DNA from: Bartonella quintana | Lineage (GTDB): Bacteria > Pseudomonadota > Alphaproteobacteria > Rhizobiales > Rhizobiaceae | Direction of reading: 5' to 3' | Length of the DNA stretch: 64,000 bases | Assembly (NCBI RefSeq): GCF_009936175.1 | Contig: NZ_AP019773.1 | Span: forward strand, 372,001 to 436,000 | In this document: one piece after another, positions 41,404 to 51,722 of the stretch | Layout: the number at the start of each line of letters is the position of its first letter | Numbering within the stretch: position 1 is the stretch's first letter | Notes under the pieces: model-generated | Databases searched by the model: none | The model's input: the letters and a program-made list of their open reading frames with translations, nothing else | What the model was told of the DNA's origin: nothing | Made by a program: the position numbers and the translations under genes

Positions 41404-42716
41404 ATGAAGGTTGAGATCGCCTTGGGTAAGATGGCAGAACGTCATGCTTTGCGTAAGTCAATACCAGCATTCATTGATCTTGAAGAATTATTGGCGATAC
41501 GTCTTCTTGTGCAAGGCAATTCCGGTTCAGGAAAATCGCATCTTCTTCGCTGTCTTCTTGAACAAAGTTCTTTATGGGATCCAACATTGTTGTGTGATTG
41601 ATCCAGAAGGTGACTTTGTGACTTTGGCAGATAAATTGGCCCATGTTATTGTTGAGGCGCAACGAAGCGAACAAGAACTGACGCGTATTGCTCAAAGGAT
41701 TCGCCAACATTGGGTTTCGGTGGTGTTTAATCTTGAAGATTTAGACACTGAACAACAAATGTGTACTGTGGATGGCCTTTCTTGGTGCATTATTTGATGT
41801 GGAACGCGATTATTGGTATCTCATGCTTGTTGTTGTCGATGAAGCACAATTATTTGCTCCAGCTGCAGCGGGGGAAGTTTCTGATGAAGCCCGTAAAATT
41901 TCGCTCGGTGCTATGACCAATCTTATGTGTCGAGGGTGTAAACGTGGTCTTCCTGGTGTCATTGCTACATAGTGTTTGGCGAAGCTTGCAAAAAACGTAG
42001 CTGCTGAAACTTCGAATTTTTTAATAAGCTGGACTTTCTTACATATTGATATGCTGCACGCTGCGGATTTTTTGGGAATGGAGCGTTGCTAAGCCGAAAT
42101 GTTTAGAGACTTTGAGCGTGATCATTTTATTACTTTAGGACCTGCTTTATCAAGACATCCCTTATCGATCATCATTGGCCTTGTCGAAACATTGGTGTGC
42201 TCTTCTAGGCCTAAATTAATGCCGCTGCCAACTGAGTGGGCTGATGTAAAAGAACTTGTTTTGCCGCTTCGTTGAAGGAACTTTTAATTCCTTTTAAACA
42301 ATTACGAAAGCCTATGAGAGAAAAATCAATTCATGAGATGTGGGAAAAGGCTGTTCAGAAAAAACAGGAATTGTTAGAGGAAGAACCAGGTTTATTTCCT
42401 GAACTCTCTAATGTTGATCGTGATATTCAGCAGAACGGGTTATTCGGGAAATTATCGATGACCCTGAAGCTGCCTCATCGTTCGATGGCGGTTCTTTATA
42501 AAGATTTCTTGGTTCGTTACTGTATAAACGGTATGTCAGGAGTTTCTTTTAGTCTCTCTCAATTTCGGCTTAAGTTGGCTATTGCGCCGATTTTTAACCT
42601 ACTTCGAAGAGCGTAGACTTGTTGTTATTCATACGTATTTAAACGGTCAACGCATTATAGCTTTTACTGATCTTGGTGTAGAAACAGCACCGGGAGATTT
42701 CAAAGGGGCAACTTAA
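41404..42716 (+). pseudogene. HerA/DUF87-type ATPase, broken
   Basis: Remnant of a helicase-like P-loop ATPase. The first frame carries MKVEIALGKMAERHALRKS and Walker A GNSGSGKSH. A frameshift at about 41590 moves to VIDPEGDFVTLADKLAHV, and another at about 41765 to LGALFDVERDYWYLMLVVVDEAQLFAP (Walker B DEAQ). In-frame stops then interrupt LAKLAKNVAAE... and HAADFLGMERC. The trail continues through MREKSIHEMWEKAVQKK to a stop at 42716, convergent with prs. Function in relatives is not established. Confidence 0.82.
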
Positions 42717-43645
42717 CCGAATAAGCTTGAGACAGATTGCTCTGCTGCTGTTCTTGCAATTGCTTCTCCAATAAGGTCGGCAATTGGTAAAACGCGGATA
42801 TTATGTGCATTCTCAACTGCTGCCGTTGGCATAATTGAATCAGTAACAACCAATTCTTTCATTTCTGAATTGGTAATACGTTCAATAGCATTTCCAGAAA
42901 GAACACCGTGTGTGATGTAAGCTGTGACGCTATTCGCACCGTGTTTAAGGAGAGCGCTTGCTGCATTGCATAGGGTTCCGCCTGAATCAACAATATCATC
43001 CAGCAAAAGACAATCTTTTCCTGAGACATCTCCAATGATATTCATAACTTCTGATTCACCAGGGCGTTCACGACGTTTATCAACAATAGCTAGCAAACTA
43101 TTCAAGCGCTTGGCTAAGGAACGTGCACGTACTACACCACCAACATCAGGTGAAATAACAATAACATTTTCAAGAGAATAATGCACCTTGACATCGCGAG
43201 AAATAACCGGAACAGCATAGAGATTATCCGTGGGAATATCAAAAAAACCTTGGATCTGCCCTGCATGAAGGTCTAATGTTAAAACGCGATGGGCTCCTGC
43301 TTCAGTAATCAAGTTTGCAACAAGTTTTGCGGAGATGGGGGTACGTGGTCCAGGCTTGCGGTCTTGCCGGGCATAACCAAAATAGGGTATAACAGCTGTG
43401 ATACGACGCGCCGAAGAACGATGAAGGGCATCAATCATGATGAGCAATTCCATCAAATGATCGTTTGCAGGATAGGATGTAGATTGCAAAACAAACACGT
43501 CTTGTCCGCGTACATTTTCATGTAATTCTACAAAAATTTCTTGATCAGCAAAGCGCTTTACTGTTGCTTTACCTAAGGGAGTATTTAAATAAGTTGCAAC
43601 ATCTTCAGCAAGACGTGGATTAGAATTGCCGCAGAAAAGCTTCAT
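42713..43645 (-). CDS. prs: Ribose-phosphate pyrophosphokinase
   Basis: It makes PRPP from ribose 5-phosphate and ATP for nucleotide, histidine and NAD synthesis. It has 310 residues. [30 protein letters not shown], the catalytic loop region [23 protein letters not shown] and the PRPP-binding [18 protein letters not shown] are all intact. GAGGTTCC precedes the ATG. It is convergent with the broken ATPase gene, and their stop codons overlap. Confidence 0.96.
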   Translation of the reverse strand: MKLFCGNSNPRLAEDVATYLNTPLGKATVKRFADQEIFVELHENVRGQDVFVLQSTSYPANDHLMELLIMIDALHRSSARRITAVIPYFGYARQDRKPGPRTPISAKLVANLITEAGAHRVLTLDLHAGQIQGFFDIPTDNLYAVPVISRDVKVHYSLENVIVISPDVGGVVRARSLAKRLNSLLAIVDKRRERPGESEVMNIIGDVSGKDCLLLDDIVDSGGTLCNAASALLKHGANSVTAYITHGVLSGNAIERITNSEMKELVVTDSIMPTAAVENAHNIRVLPIADLIGEAIARTAAEQSVSSLFG

Positions 43646-44525
43646 GGTGGAACCTCTAAATAATCATAATAGAGTATGGTATGGTTTTTAACTTTTTCTT
43701 ACCAGATTGCAAGGAAACAATCACAAAAGCATTACAATTTTATCTATCCTTGTTAAAGGGGGCTGTGTTTTGTTTTCTTTTTTTCCAAAACTTTTGTTAC
43801 TGTTAGAGGAAAAATTTTGGCTCGTGAGGAAAAGAACATAGGGTATGAGCTTATTTTATTTGTACACGGTTCATCTGTTATAGAAAGCTCAGGCTTCTTT
43901 ATTTTCTTTTTGTCATTGAATGATAAGATTAATTGAGAAGTTTATTTTGTGATAGTATGCAATTTGAATGGAGCTGTTATTGTATTTATTTGAAAACAGT
44001 ACTGTTTAAAAGGGGACGGATCTTTTTTGTTTCGTAGTTAAAAATATTTTTTATCTTTACATGTATCTTGTGGAGTGAACATGTATTTTAGAATACGCTT
44101 TTGAATATCTTGATACGTGGTATGTTCTTCTTCAAGTTTTCACTAAAATGATGATGCTCTATGGGTGTTAGTGTTAGGTCTGTGGAAAGTATATTTGATG
44201 CTAAGACGTAGATGCAGTGAAGATATTTTATTTTAAGAATGCTGTAAATCCAATATAATATTGATTGGCGTTTTTGCAATTGCTTTATAGGAGAACAGCT
44301 TCCATATTAGTGATATCTTACGTTTGAGGCGAATAAGAGAGGCATGTTAAAATAATTGTCTTGTTAGCACTCTTACAATCAAGTCTTGAAAATAATAAGA
44401 GTTACAGCCCTCATGTTTTGTGAACCACTAGAGCTTTTATGAAAAAAACAGAACGCAAGCAGGTTTATTTTTTTATGCGGATAAAAACTTTGCTTCGCAG
44501 TTTTGATATTGAGGAAAAAAGAGAT
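43646..44525. other. Gene-free gap between prs and pgeF
   Basis: About 880 AT-rich bases. A 63-codon minus-strand ORF (44088-44279) has no features of a real protein. No RNA gene or repeat was recognised. The half adjoining prs probably contains its promoter. Confidence 0.4.
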
Positions 44526-45317
44526 TCATTTTTTATTTTTTAGCATAAGAGCAGAAATTTGTCGTCCGTAATCGGGTTCATTGCGATGTATTGCACGGCG
44601 GTAGGAGAAAAAATGCTGTTCATTTTGGTAAGTGCACAGTCCCAGAGAAGAAGCATTGACGCCCGCTTCTTGGAGTTTGTCCATAATGAATGTCCATAGG
44701 TTAAAGCTAAAGTGTTTTACTTTAGCTGTTTTTAAAAAATATTTTCGAAATTTGCTATGGTAATCAATAAATTGATTGTAAAATTCGTCTGTTACTTCAT
44801 AATGACAAGGACCAATACAAGGTCCGAGAACCGCTGTTATTGATCGTCGTTTGGCACCTTGTTCTTCCATAACAGAAATTGTTTTTTCCACGATTCCATT
44901 TAAGCTGCCTCGCCAACCAGCATGTGCAGCAGCGATGACACCTGCTTGTGGATCAGCAAACAAAATTGGCCCACAATCTGCTGTAAGAATGCCAATTGCT
45001 AAATCTTTTGCGGTCGTAACAAGAGCATCAGCTTTCAGAGGTTCATCAATAAAAGCTTGATCAACGACAACAACTTTACACGAGTGTATTTGATTGACAG
45101 TAACTAAATTTTGCACCTTAATACCAAAATAATTAGCGATTAAAATGCGATTTTGTGCGATATGCTCAGGCTGATCGTTTGAGCTTTGTCCAACATTGAG
45201 GCTGTGATAAAGGCCTTTTGAAACACCGCCTTGACGTGTAAAAAATCCATGTTTTATCCCAAGAGTCTGTAAAGCAAAAAGATCTTTCGCAAGAATGGGT
45301 TCAGGGACAGATTTCAT
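44526..45317 (-). CDS. pgeF: Peptidoglycan editing factor PgeF (laccase domain, YfiH)
   Basis: A multicopper-oxidase-like fold protein that in E. coli removes wrongly inserted L-Ser from peptidoglycan precursors. It has 263 residues. Family blocks are GIKHGFFTRQGGVSKGLYHSLNVG, VNQIHSCKVVVVD, ILTADCGPILFADP, AAAHAGWRGSLNGIVEKT and GPCIGPCHYEV. The metal ligands His and Cys in these blocks are present. It follows midA and lgt on the same strand, a conserved Rhizobiales cluster. Confidence 0.92.
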   Translation of the reverse strand: MKSVPEPILAKDLFALQTLGIKHGFFTRQGGVSKGLYHSLNVGQSSNDQPEHIAQNRILIANYFGIKVQNLVTVNQIHSCKVVVVDQAFIDEPLKADALVTTAKDLAIGILTADCGPILFADPQAGVIAAAHAGWRGSLNGIVEKTISVMEEQGAKRRSITAVLGPCIGPCHYEVTDEFYNQFIDYHSKFRKYFLKTAKVKHFSFNLWTFIMDKLQEAGVNASSLGLCTYQNEQHFFSYRRAIHRNEPDYGRQISALMLKNKK

Positions 45318-45384
45318 AAAAGTTCCTTACGTGGTCATTTAAAGTGAGAATGGTGTGTGAGATGCTAGGGTTTGTCAATGAGCA

Positions 45385-46476
45385 TTATTGTTGGTCGTTA
45401 AAAATGCGTGAGAGTGGTATATTCTTATCATTCACATGCAGGACTTTAAACAATTTTCCCATTTGATCTGGACCAGCAAGCCGTTTGACATCTTGGCAGA
45501 TTTTGTCTTGTAATGCAGCACTTTTGTTGACTCCAAGCTGTCTTGCCCGTTCTAGTAGACCCATTGTAAAAAGAAAATCTCCTTGTTCCAGAATTTCAGC
45601 AAAACAGCCTTGTTCAAGGGCTATCGTTTTTAAAAAAGAAAAATCGACATGGGATGTTAAATCATGTTCACCGGGAGCTTCAAAAATATCACGAAATCTA
45701 TGTTTTGAGAGTGCTTGTAATGTATCGCCAAATGCAAGATCAGAAGAACCATAATCAATGAGCAAAGCAGAACCTTTCATTTGTACTAAGCGGTCGCTGA
45801 TTTGTTGCATAAATTGATACCGTGAGGGTGCATGTTCAAAAATTGTTCCGTCAGGTACCTCGGAAAGGCTGAACTGTAGATAATAAGAAGGAAGTGTATG
45901 TGGGGTAGCAATAAACATGAAGTTTCCATCTTGATTCACCGTAATGCGGCGTTCTTTCCATTCCCCGTTGATTTTGATATATTGGTTGATGGGGAGTGTA
46001 TCGAAGAACTCATTGGCAATTAAGAAAAGGGGACTCAAGGGGATTTGAGAAAAATTTTCAATGCTATGGATTTGTTTTTGATAAGATGAAAGACGTTCTT
46101 GCTGTTGTACTGCGAGTTTTTTACTTATTTCAATAAGAAAAATTTTAGCAGCATCAAATGCTTTTGGAGATAATTTTTGAATGGTACGCAAAATATCATC
46201 CATAAGAGTTCCGCGTCCTGGACCTATTTCAGCGAGAATAAAAGGGTGAGGACAACCCTGGACCTTCCAGTTTGCGAGGGCCCAAATACCAATCATCTCT
46301 CCAAACAATTGGCTTATTTCAGGTGCTGTGATGAAATCACCAGCGCGGCCAAAAGGTGTTTGTGTTTGATAATAGCCAAATTGGGGATCTGTGAGTGCCA
46401 ACGTTATATATTGACTAACAGGGATTGGCCCATTCAGTGCAATAATTTCTTCAATTTTTTCTTTTAGGGTGTCCAT
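45385..46476 (-). CDS. SAM-dependent methyltransferase, MidA/NDUFAF7 family
   Basis: From ATG 46474-46476 ([24 protein letters not shown]), 363 residues; the frame upstream lies inside lgt and is not used. [33 protein letters not shown] and [15 protein letters not shown] (SAM motif) identify the family. The mitochondrial relative dimethylates an arginine of a complex I subunit. The start lies 26 bp inside the lgt 3' end, so the genes overlap and are probably coupled. Confidence 0.9.
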   Translation of the reverse strand: MDTLKEKIEEIIALNGPIPVSQYITLALTDPQFGYYQTQTPFGRAGDFITAPEISQLFGEMIGIWALANWKVQGCPHPFILAEIGPGRGTLMDDILRTIQKLSPKAFDAAKIFLIEISKKLAVQQQERLSSYQKQIHSIENFSQIPLSPLFLIANEFFDTLPINQYIKINGEWKERRITVNQDGNFMFIATPHTLPSYYLQFSLSEVPDGTIFEHAPSRYQFMQQISDRLVQMKGSALLIDYGSSDLAFGDTLQALSKHRFRDIFEAPGEHDLTSHVDFSFLKTIALEQGCFAEILEQGDFLFTMGLLERARQLGVNKSAALQDKICQDVKRLAGPDQMGKLFKVLHVNDKNIPLSRIFNDQQ

Positions 46477-47329
46477 TTTCTGTAGATTTGTGTTTGAAAG
46501 CCTGGAGAAGAAGATAAATACCAAAAAAAAGCATGGGAAGAGATAAAGCCATGCCATAGGTAAATCCAGTAGAATGAAAAAGAGTAGAAAACCATTCTGG
46601 ATCTTCTTGAGGAGCACGGTAAACTTCAGAAATGCTCCGTGCTATTGCATAGCCTATCATAAATGTCCCTGCTACGGTGCCAGGGCGTTTTAATGCTTTG
46701 AAAGCAAAAATAATAATGAATAAGATGATGAAAAGTAGAAATCCTTCCATGAACGCTTCGTAAAGTTGGCTTGGATGGCGCGGTAGATAGTAAGGATCTA
46801 AGGGAAAGCAGATGGCCCAAGGGAGTGTGGTAATATTGCCCCATAATTCTTGGTTAATGAAGTTGCATATTCTTACAATGCCGATACCAATAGGGGCACC
46901 AGCAGCAACGGTATCAAACATTGCTCGTATGTTTATGTTGTTTTTACGGGCAAACCAGATCATCGCAATGATAATGCCAATGAATCCACCATGGAAGGAC
47001 ATACCTCCATCCCATACCGCGATAATGGCACTTGGACGGTTAAAGTAATAAGCAAGATCCCATACAAGCACTTGTCCTAAGCGGCCACCAACAACGACAC
47101 TGATTGCGGACCAGACAACAAAATCTCCTATCTTTTCCTTATCCATAGGAGGATGATTTGTGTTCCATAGGGAGTGTTTTTTTAATAATTTTTGCGCATA
47201 CCACCAAGCAAAAAGAATGCCTACAACATAACCAAGCCCGTACCAATGGAGAGCTATAGGGCCTAAACGGATAATTACGGGATCGAGAAAAAATGGAAAA
47301 GCAATGGCTGGACAAGAAAGGTCGTTCAT
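46451..47329 (-). CDS. lgt: Prolipoprotein diacylglyceryl transferase
   Basis: It attaches diacylglycerol to the lipobox cysteine of prolipoproteins in the inner membrane. It has 292 residues from ATG 47329; the frame's first codon is a TTG two codons earlier. Family motifs: [51 protein letters not shown], and the Lgt signature region [15 protein letters not shown]. Several membrane helices are evident. The first gene of lgt-midA-pgeF. Confidence 0.95.
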   Translation of the reverse strand: MNDLSCPAIAFPFFLDPVIIRLGPIALHWYGLGYVVGILFAWWYAQKLLKKHSLWNTNHPPMDKEKIGDFVVWSAISVVVGGRLGQVLVWDLAYYFNRPSAIIAVWDGGMSFHGGFIGIIIAMIWFARKNNINIRAMFDTVAAGAPIGIGIVRICNFINQELWGNITTLPWAICFPLDPYYLPRHPSQLYEAFMEGFLLFIILFIIIFAFKALKRPGTVAGTFMIGYAIARSISEVYRAPQEDPEWFSTLFHSTGFTYGMALSLPMLFFGIYLLLQAFKHKSTENGHPKRKN

Positions 47330-47591
47330 GAGCAAGTACTTTACATCTATGAGGTTATATGATGGTTAGGAATGACAGATGAACATACAATGGTCAAGTC
47401 GGGAAAGCGATAGCTTTCCAATGGTTTATAATGGTAAAATTCATAATGGTAAAAGGAGTGTAAAAAGACTCAAGTGAAATCTGCATGGGAAGATAAAATT
47501 GATAGGATAAAAGGAACAAATACAGTATCTAAATGTTATGAAAATACGCTATAGTGCGTGCGTCAGTAATTAAAATTTAAGGAAAAACGTT

Positions 47592-47849
47592 ATGCGTAAT
47601 GGATCAAACCGTATTCTTGATGAATTGGCAAAATTAGCAACAGATGCAGTTGAGGTTGTGCAGGGTATACAACGTGAAGCGGGAGCAGCTTTTCGCTTGC
47701 AGGCTGAAAAGATAGCCAACAAACTTGATCTTGTTTCACGCGAAGAATTTGAAACCTTTAAGGAGATGGTGCTGAAAGCATCTGCTAACAATAGTGACTT
47801 GAAAAAACGCCTTGATGATTTGGAAAAAATACAGACACCAAAAAAATAA
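47592..47849 (+). CDS. ubiK: Ubiquinone biosynthesis accessory factor UbiK (YqiC/BMFP)
   Basis: A short coiled-coil protein of 85 residues: NRILDELAKLATDAVEVVQGIQREAGAAFRLQAEKIANKLDLVSREEFETFKEMVLKA. The conserved VSREEFE..K.M block and length fit UbiK, which in E. coli works with the Ubi complex under aerobic conditions; a Brucella relative has membrane-fusion activity in vitro. AAGGA precedes the ATG. It diverges from lgt. Confidence 0.85.
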   Translation: MRNGSNRILDELAKLATDAVEVVQGIQREAGAAFRLQAEKIANKLDLVSREEFETFKEMVLKASANNSDLKKRLDDLEKIQTPKK

Positions 47850-48231
47850 AATGGTTTCCATAAAATAAGACTCTTAGAAAAAATATCCCCAATTTTTCAA
47901 TATGATGTATGAAACTGAAAAATGCTTAATCTTGAGTCTGTTAGAGCAGATTGTCCGTTTGTTTTCAGAGTGGTTTTTATAAAAAAGCACTTTTTTTGAA
48001 TCAAGGGGCTAGCGCCGTGAGATTGTATCAATACACTGAAAAGGCTTGATGATTCGTTTTATTATTATCAAGCATATTGCCGCAGGAAGCATTATTGGAT
48101 TCCGGGTACTGTGTGCTGTCGATGTTTTTAATGTGTATTTGTTTGGTGTAAAGGCTTTGGTTGTAGCAAAATGTTGTTACAGTTTAGGTGGTTTATGTTC
48201 TGTTGACAACGTTTAATATTATTGAGGGTTA
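47850..48231. other. Gene-free gap between ubiK and the YbjN gene
   Basis: About 380 bases with no ORF, repeat or terminator that I can support. The final part ends in GAGGG, the ribosome site of the next gene. Confidence 0.4.
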
Positions 48232-48735
48232 ATGATGAGGTTTGCATTTTGCGCCACAGAAAGAGAAGAGCATCCTGTTGATTTTATCGAACAGATTGCC
48301 TGTAAATACGATTGGTCGTTTGAGCGGGATGCAGAAGATGAAATTAGTGTTTGTGTGGAAGGAAAACGGGCAAATTATCGTCTTGCTTTTTCATGGATGG
48401 AAGAGCAAGAGGCTCTTCATTTAGCTTGTGCATTTGATCTTTCTATTGAAAATGCTCGAACAGCGGAAATGCATCGCTTATTATTGGCAATTAATGAAAA
48501 GCTATTGCTGGGCCATTTTGATTACTGGCAAGGGAATAATTCGGTTATTTATCGGCAGGGACTTCTTCTGGCAGGGGGGGTGCATCCATCTCATGTTCAG
48601 GTTGAAACGTTGTTGATACATGCACTTAAAGTCTGTGAAAGCCATTATGTTGCATTTCAGATGGTTGCTTGGTCTGGGGAAAGCGCCTACAAGGCACTGC
48701 AATATACTTTGTTCGAAACTGTAGGGAATGCTTAA
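48232..48735 (+). CDS. YbjN domain-containing protein
   Basis: A 167-residue protein of the YbjN/type III secretion chaperone-like fold. Recognisable blocks are YDWSFERDAEDEISVCVEGKRANYRLAFSWMEEQEALHLACAFDL, INEKLLLGHFDYWQGNNSVIYRQGLLL, and HALKVCESHYVAFQMVAWSGESAYKAL. The role is unknown; E. coli YbjN affects stress and motility. GAGGG lies 5 bases before ATG 48232, though the adjacent ATG at 48235 is possible. In relatives it precedes proC, but here the two-component pair follows on the other strand. Confidence 0.85.
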   Translation: MMRFAFCATEREEHPVDFIEQIACKYDWSFERDAEDEISVCVEGKRANYRLAFSWMEEQEALHLACAFDLSIENARTAEMHRLLLAINEKLLLGHFDYWQGNNSVIYRQGLLLAGGVHPSHVQVETLLIHALKVCESHYVAFQMVAWSGESAYKALQYTLFETVGNA

Positions 48736-48789
48736 ATCGTTAAGTTTGTTTAGCGTTTTTTTCCTTATAGACGATTTTTGGAATATTGC

Positions 48790-50130
48790 TTATAGGGGGA
48801 TATCAATAATAGCGCGCAAGCCCCCTAGAGGGCTCTTATCTAATTGAATGTTGCCACCATGGCTACGTGCTATATCTTGGGCAATAGAAAGTCCAAGCCC
48901 TGTTCCACTTGCGTCTTGATTTCGTGCTTTATCGAGTCTAAAGAACGGCTTAAAGACTTCTGTACGCATAGTTTTATGAATTCCAGGTCCATCATCGTCG
49001 ATTGTCAATATAAAAGATTCTTGCTGAGATGTGGCTGTTAGTTTGACGGTATTACCGTAACAAAATGCGTTTGATACAAGATTGTTGACGAGGCGGGTGA
49101 AGGCATGTGGGCGTACTTGTATCTCTGTAGGGCCTTCAATGATATAGGAAAATTGACGTTTGTGGAGATGAGCATCGGCGGAGAATTTTTGCATAAGAGC
49201 CTTTAAATCAAACGTTTTAACACTTTCACTGCCTTCTCCGCGGGCAAAAGCAAGGTAGTCTTCTAACATATTTTGCATGTCACTTACATCTTGCTCAAGC
49301 AGATTAGTATCAAAGTCAGTATTTGCTAAGGCTAACTGAAGTTTAAAACGTGTGAGAATGGTTCTTAAATCATGGCTTACGCCCGAAAGCATCATGGTGC
49401 GTTGTTCGATTTGACGTTCAATACGTTCACGCATGCGTAAAAAAGCAATGCCAGCACGACGGACTTCATCAGCTCCTTGTGGTTGAAATCCTTCTGGTAA
49501 AGGACGACCGCGCCCAAAACTTTCTGCTGCTTCAGCCAATTGTTGAATCGGTTTGATTTGGTTGCGTAAGAAGTAAATCGCTATAAGTAATAAAACAAGA
49601 GCTGTTCCTACCATCCAACTTAAAAAAATACCGGTATTGGAAGCATAGGCTTGGCTGCGTGGTGCAAAGACGCGCAAGATGTTGTGACCAAGGTGGATGC
49701 GGATTTCGACAAGATCAGAATCTCCCACTGTATCAATCCAGAAAGGGCGGTTAATTTGGCGAGTGATTTCTTCACTTAAAAAATAATCAAGAATTGCAAA
49801 AAATGGTTTTGGTCCTGGAGGGGGAAGGGGAGCAGGTGGTAGAAGAGAAATGTTTAATCCCATGCGTTGTTGTGCAATACGCTTGATATCTTCATAGTTA
49901 TCTTGTTGTGGATATGTTTCAATGATATCAATGATGGCCGAAATATCATGAACAACAGCGGTTGAAAGACGCTCGGTTACCATTTGCCAATGGCGTTCCA
50001 TAAAGACGTAAGCAATTACTGTTTGCAGGAGTACCATAGGAGCAATAATAATGATCAAAGAACGGGCATAAAGCCGTTTAGGCATCTTCTTGGTTAACCA
50101 TCGGACAAATTTTTTTGAGGGTTCGATCAT
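48790..50130 (-). CDS. envZ: Sensor histidine kinase, EnvZ type
   Basis: A membrane sensor kinase of about 446 residues. I use ATG 50130; a TTG at 50145 would overlap the regulator gene. Two membrane helices (about 20-40 and 160-180) bracket a periplasmic part, then a HAMP region (KPIQQLAEAAESFGRGRPL), the phospho-acceptor LSGVSHDLRTILTRFK, and the ATPase blocks NNLVSNAFCYG, DDGPGIH and GTGLGLSIAQDIARSHGG. The signal is unknown. The response regulator is directly upstream. Confidence 0.88.
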   Translation of the reverse strand: MIEPSKKFVRWLTKKMPKRLYARSLIIIIAPMVLLQTVIAYVFMERHWQMVTERLSTAVVHDISAIIDIIETYPQQDNYEDIKRIAQQRMGLNISLLPPAPLPPPGPKPFFAILDYFLSEEITRQINRPFWIDTVGDSDLVEIRIHLGHNILRVFAPRSQAYASNTGIFLSWMVGTALVLLLIAIYFLRNQIKPIQQLAEAAESFGRGRPLPEGFQPQGADEVRRAGIAFLRMRERIERQIEQRTMMLSGVSHDLRTILTRFKLQLALANTDFDTNLLEQDVSDMQNMLEDYLAFARGEGSESVKTFDLKALMQKFSADAHLHKRQFSYIIEGPTEIQVRPHAFTRLVNNLVSNAFCYGNTVKLTATSQQESFILTIDDDGPGIHKTMRTEVFKPFFRLDKARNQDASGTGLGLSIAQDIARSHGGNIQLDKSPLGGLRAIIDIPL

Positions 50131-50137
50131 TATGCGC

Positions 50138-50842
50138 TTATTCAACTGAGAGTTTATAACCTATTCCTCGCACGGTTTGGAGCCATATAGGGGTTGCTGG
50201 ATTTTTTTCGATTTTACGACGGAGACGGTTGATTTGTACATCAATGGCACGTTCACCTATATCGCTATCATCCGTTGCAAATTTATGGCGTGGAATTATA
50301 TCCCCTGCATTTTCGGCAAAGATAACCATCATTTTTTGTTCTTTATCGGTTAATTTAATAACTTCTCCTCCTTTTTTGAGCTCGCGCCGTGAAATTGAAA
50401 ATATATAAGGTCCAAAAACTATTTGCTCGATTTTTGGTTGGTTGAGTGGAAAACCACGTCGTAAAATGGCATTAATACGAAGTAAAAGTTCACGCGGATC
50501 AAACGGTTTAGCGAGGTAATCATCTGCACCTGCTTCTAATCCATTGATACGGCTGTCTATCTCCGATAAAGCTGTAAGCATAAGAATTGGAACATCTTTT
50601 TTTTGACGAAGTGAATGGGTAAGATCGATGCCGTTTTCGCCGGGCATCATAACATCAATTATAAGAAGATCAAAATCTAAGTTTGCAAGTTGACGTCTTG
50701 CTTCATCGGCATTGGCAGAGACTGAAACACGAAATCCATTTTTAAGGAGAAATTGAAATAAAAGATTGCGAATACGGGTGTCGTCATCAATCACAAGAAG
50801 GTGTGGTGCATTGTCACTTAAAACTTGAATGTGATCGGTCAT
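50138..50842 (-). CDS. ompR: OmpR-family response regulator
   Basis: 234 residues: a receiver domain with phospho-acceptor Asp in LLIIDVMMPGENG and the conserved Lys in DDYLAKPFDPREL, then a winged-helix DNA-binding domain (LTDKEQKMMVIFAENAGDIIPRHKFA ... RAIDVQINRLRRKIE ... GIGYKL). It pairs with the kinase, whose start lies 7 bp after its stop. Close relatives in Alphaproteobacteria are named OmpR or PetR; the regulon here is unknown. Confidence 0.88.
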   Translation of the reverse strand: MTDHIQVLSDNAPHLLVIDDDTRIRNLLFQFLLKNGFRVSVSANADEARRQLANLDFDLLIIDVMMPGENGIDLTHSLRQKKDVPILMLTALSEIDSRINGLEAGADDYLAKPFDPRELLLRINAILRRGFPLNQPKIEQIVFGPYIFSISRRELKKGGEVIKLTDKEQKMMVIFAENAGDIIPRHKFATDDSDIGERAIDVQINRLRRKIEKNPATPIWLQTVRGIGYKLSVE

Positions 50843-50994
50843 TCTTCAGAACCTTGAAAAAAATTTAGTTTCTAAAAAATTCAAGTTTACATAAGTTGCA
50901 TAAAGCTGTCGAGCAGGCTATTTTATTCTATAAAGGGAATGAAAAAAGTGTTACTTATAAGCGTGAAAAGAATTTTACTTTTGAGAAAAATATC

Positions 50995-51648
50995 ATGACT
51001 AGCTTGAGGACACATATTATTCCGGTTACACCTTTTCAGCAAAATTGTACTCTGCTTTTTGATAATGAACAAAAAGTGGGTGTTTTAGTTGATCCTGGTG
51101 GTGATTGGTTTCGAATTCAAGAAGTGATCCGGAAGACTGGTATTATTGTTGAAGCTATTTGGATAACACACGGTCATTTTGATCATGTGGGCGCAGCAAT
51201 GCAAGCTAAAGAGGCACTTAATGTTAAAATTATTGGTTCACATCGCGATGATAAACCTGTCATGGCTTCTGTCAGCGAAAGCGCAAAAAACTACGGCATT
51301 ACTGACGCACGCACTTGTATTCCTGACCAATGGTTAGAAGACGGCGATAACGTTCATTTTGTTGGACATGTGTTTCATGTTCTTCACACGCCAGGACATT
51401 CGCCTGGCCATGTCATTTATTTTAATGAAAAAGAACGATTCGCCTTATTAGGGGATGTGCTTTTTCGTGGTTCTATTGGACGTACAGATTTTCCATTCTG
51501 TTCTCATAAAGAATTAATGAAATCTCTTCGAGAAAAAATTTTGCCTTTAGGTGATGACGTTCGTTTCATCTGTGGCCATGGTCCAGAAAGCCAACTAGGC
51601 TATGAGCGCCAATGGAATCCTTTCCTTCAAGGTTTAATGGATGAATGA
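50995..51648 (+). CDS. MBL-fold metallo-hydrolase (glyoxalase II-like)
   Basis: A 217-residue metallo-beta-lactamase-fold hydrolase from ATG 50995 (MTSLRTHIIPVTPFQQNC). The zinc motif THGHFDHVG, then HTPGHSPGHVIYF and LLGDVLFRGSIGRTDFP, and the last ligand FICGHGPES are intact. It resembles YcbL-type glyoxalase II or persulfide-dioxygenase-like enzymes; the substrate is not decided by sequence. It diverges from the response-regulator gene. Confidence 0.88.
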   Translation: MTSLRTHIIPVTPFQQNCTLLFDNEQKVGVLVDPGGDWFRIQEVIRKTGIIVEAIWITHGHFDHVGAAMQAKEALNVKIIGSHRDDKPVMASVSESAKNYGITDARTCIPDQWLEDGDNVHFVGHVFHVLHTPGHSPGHVIYFNEKERFALLGDVLFRGSIGRTDFPFCSHKELMKSLREKILPLGDDVRFICGHGPESQLGYERQWNPFLQGLMDE

Positions 51649-51722
51649 AAAAACAGACATCGGAACACTTTTTTCTGCCATTTAAGACTTCTTTACAAGG
51701 ATTCACCAGAACGTAACAGAAA

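Noticed and set aside
47570..47791. Minus-strand ORF over ubiK
   Set aside because: It is the antisense shadow of a gene with clear family motifs.
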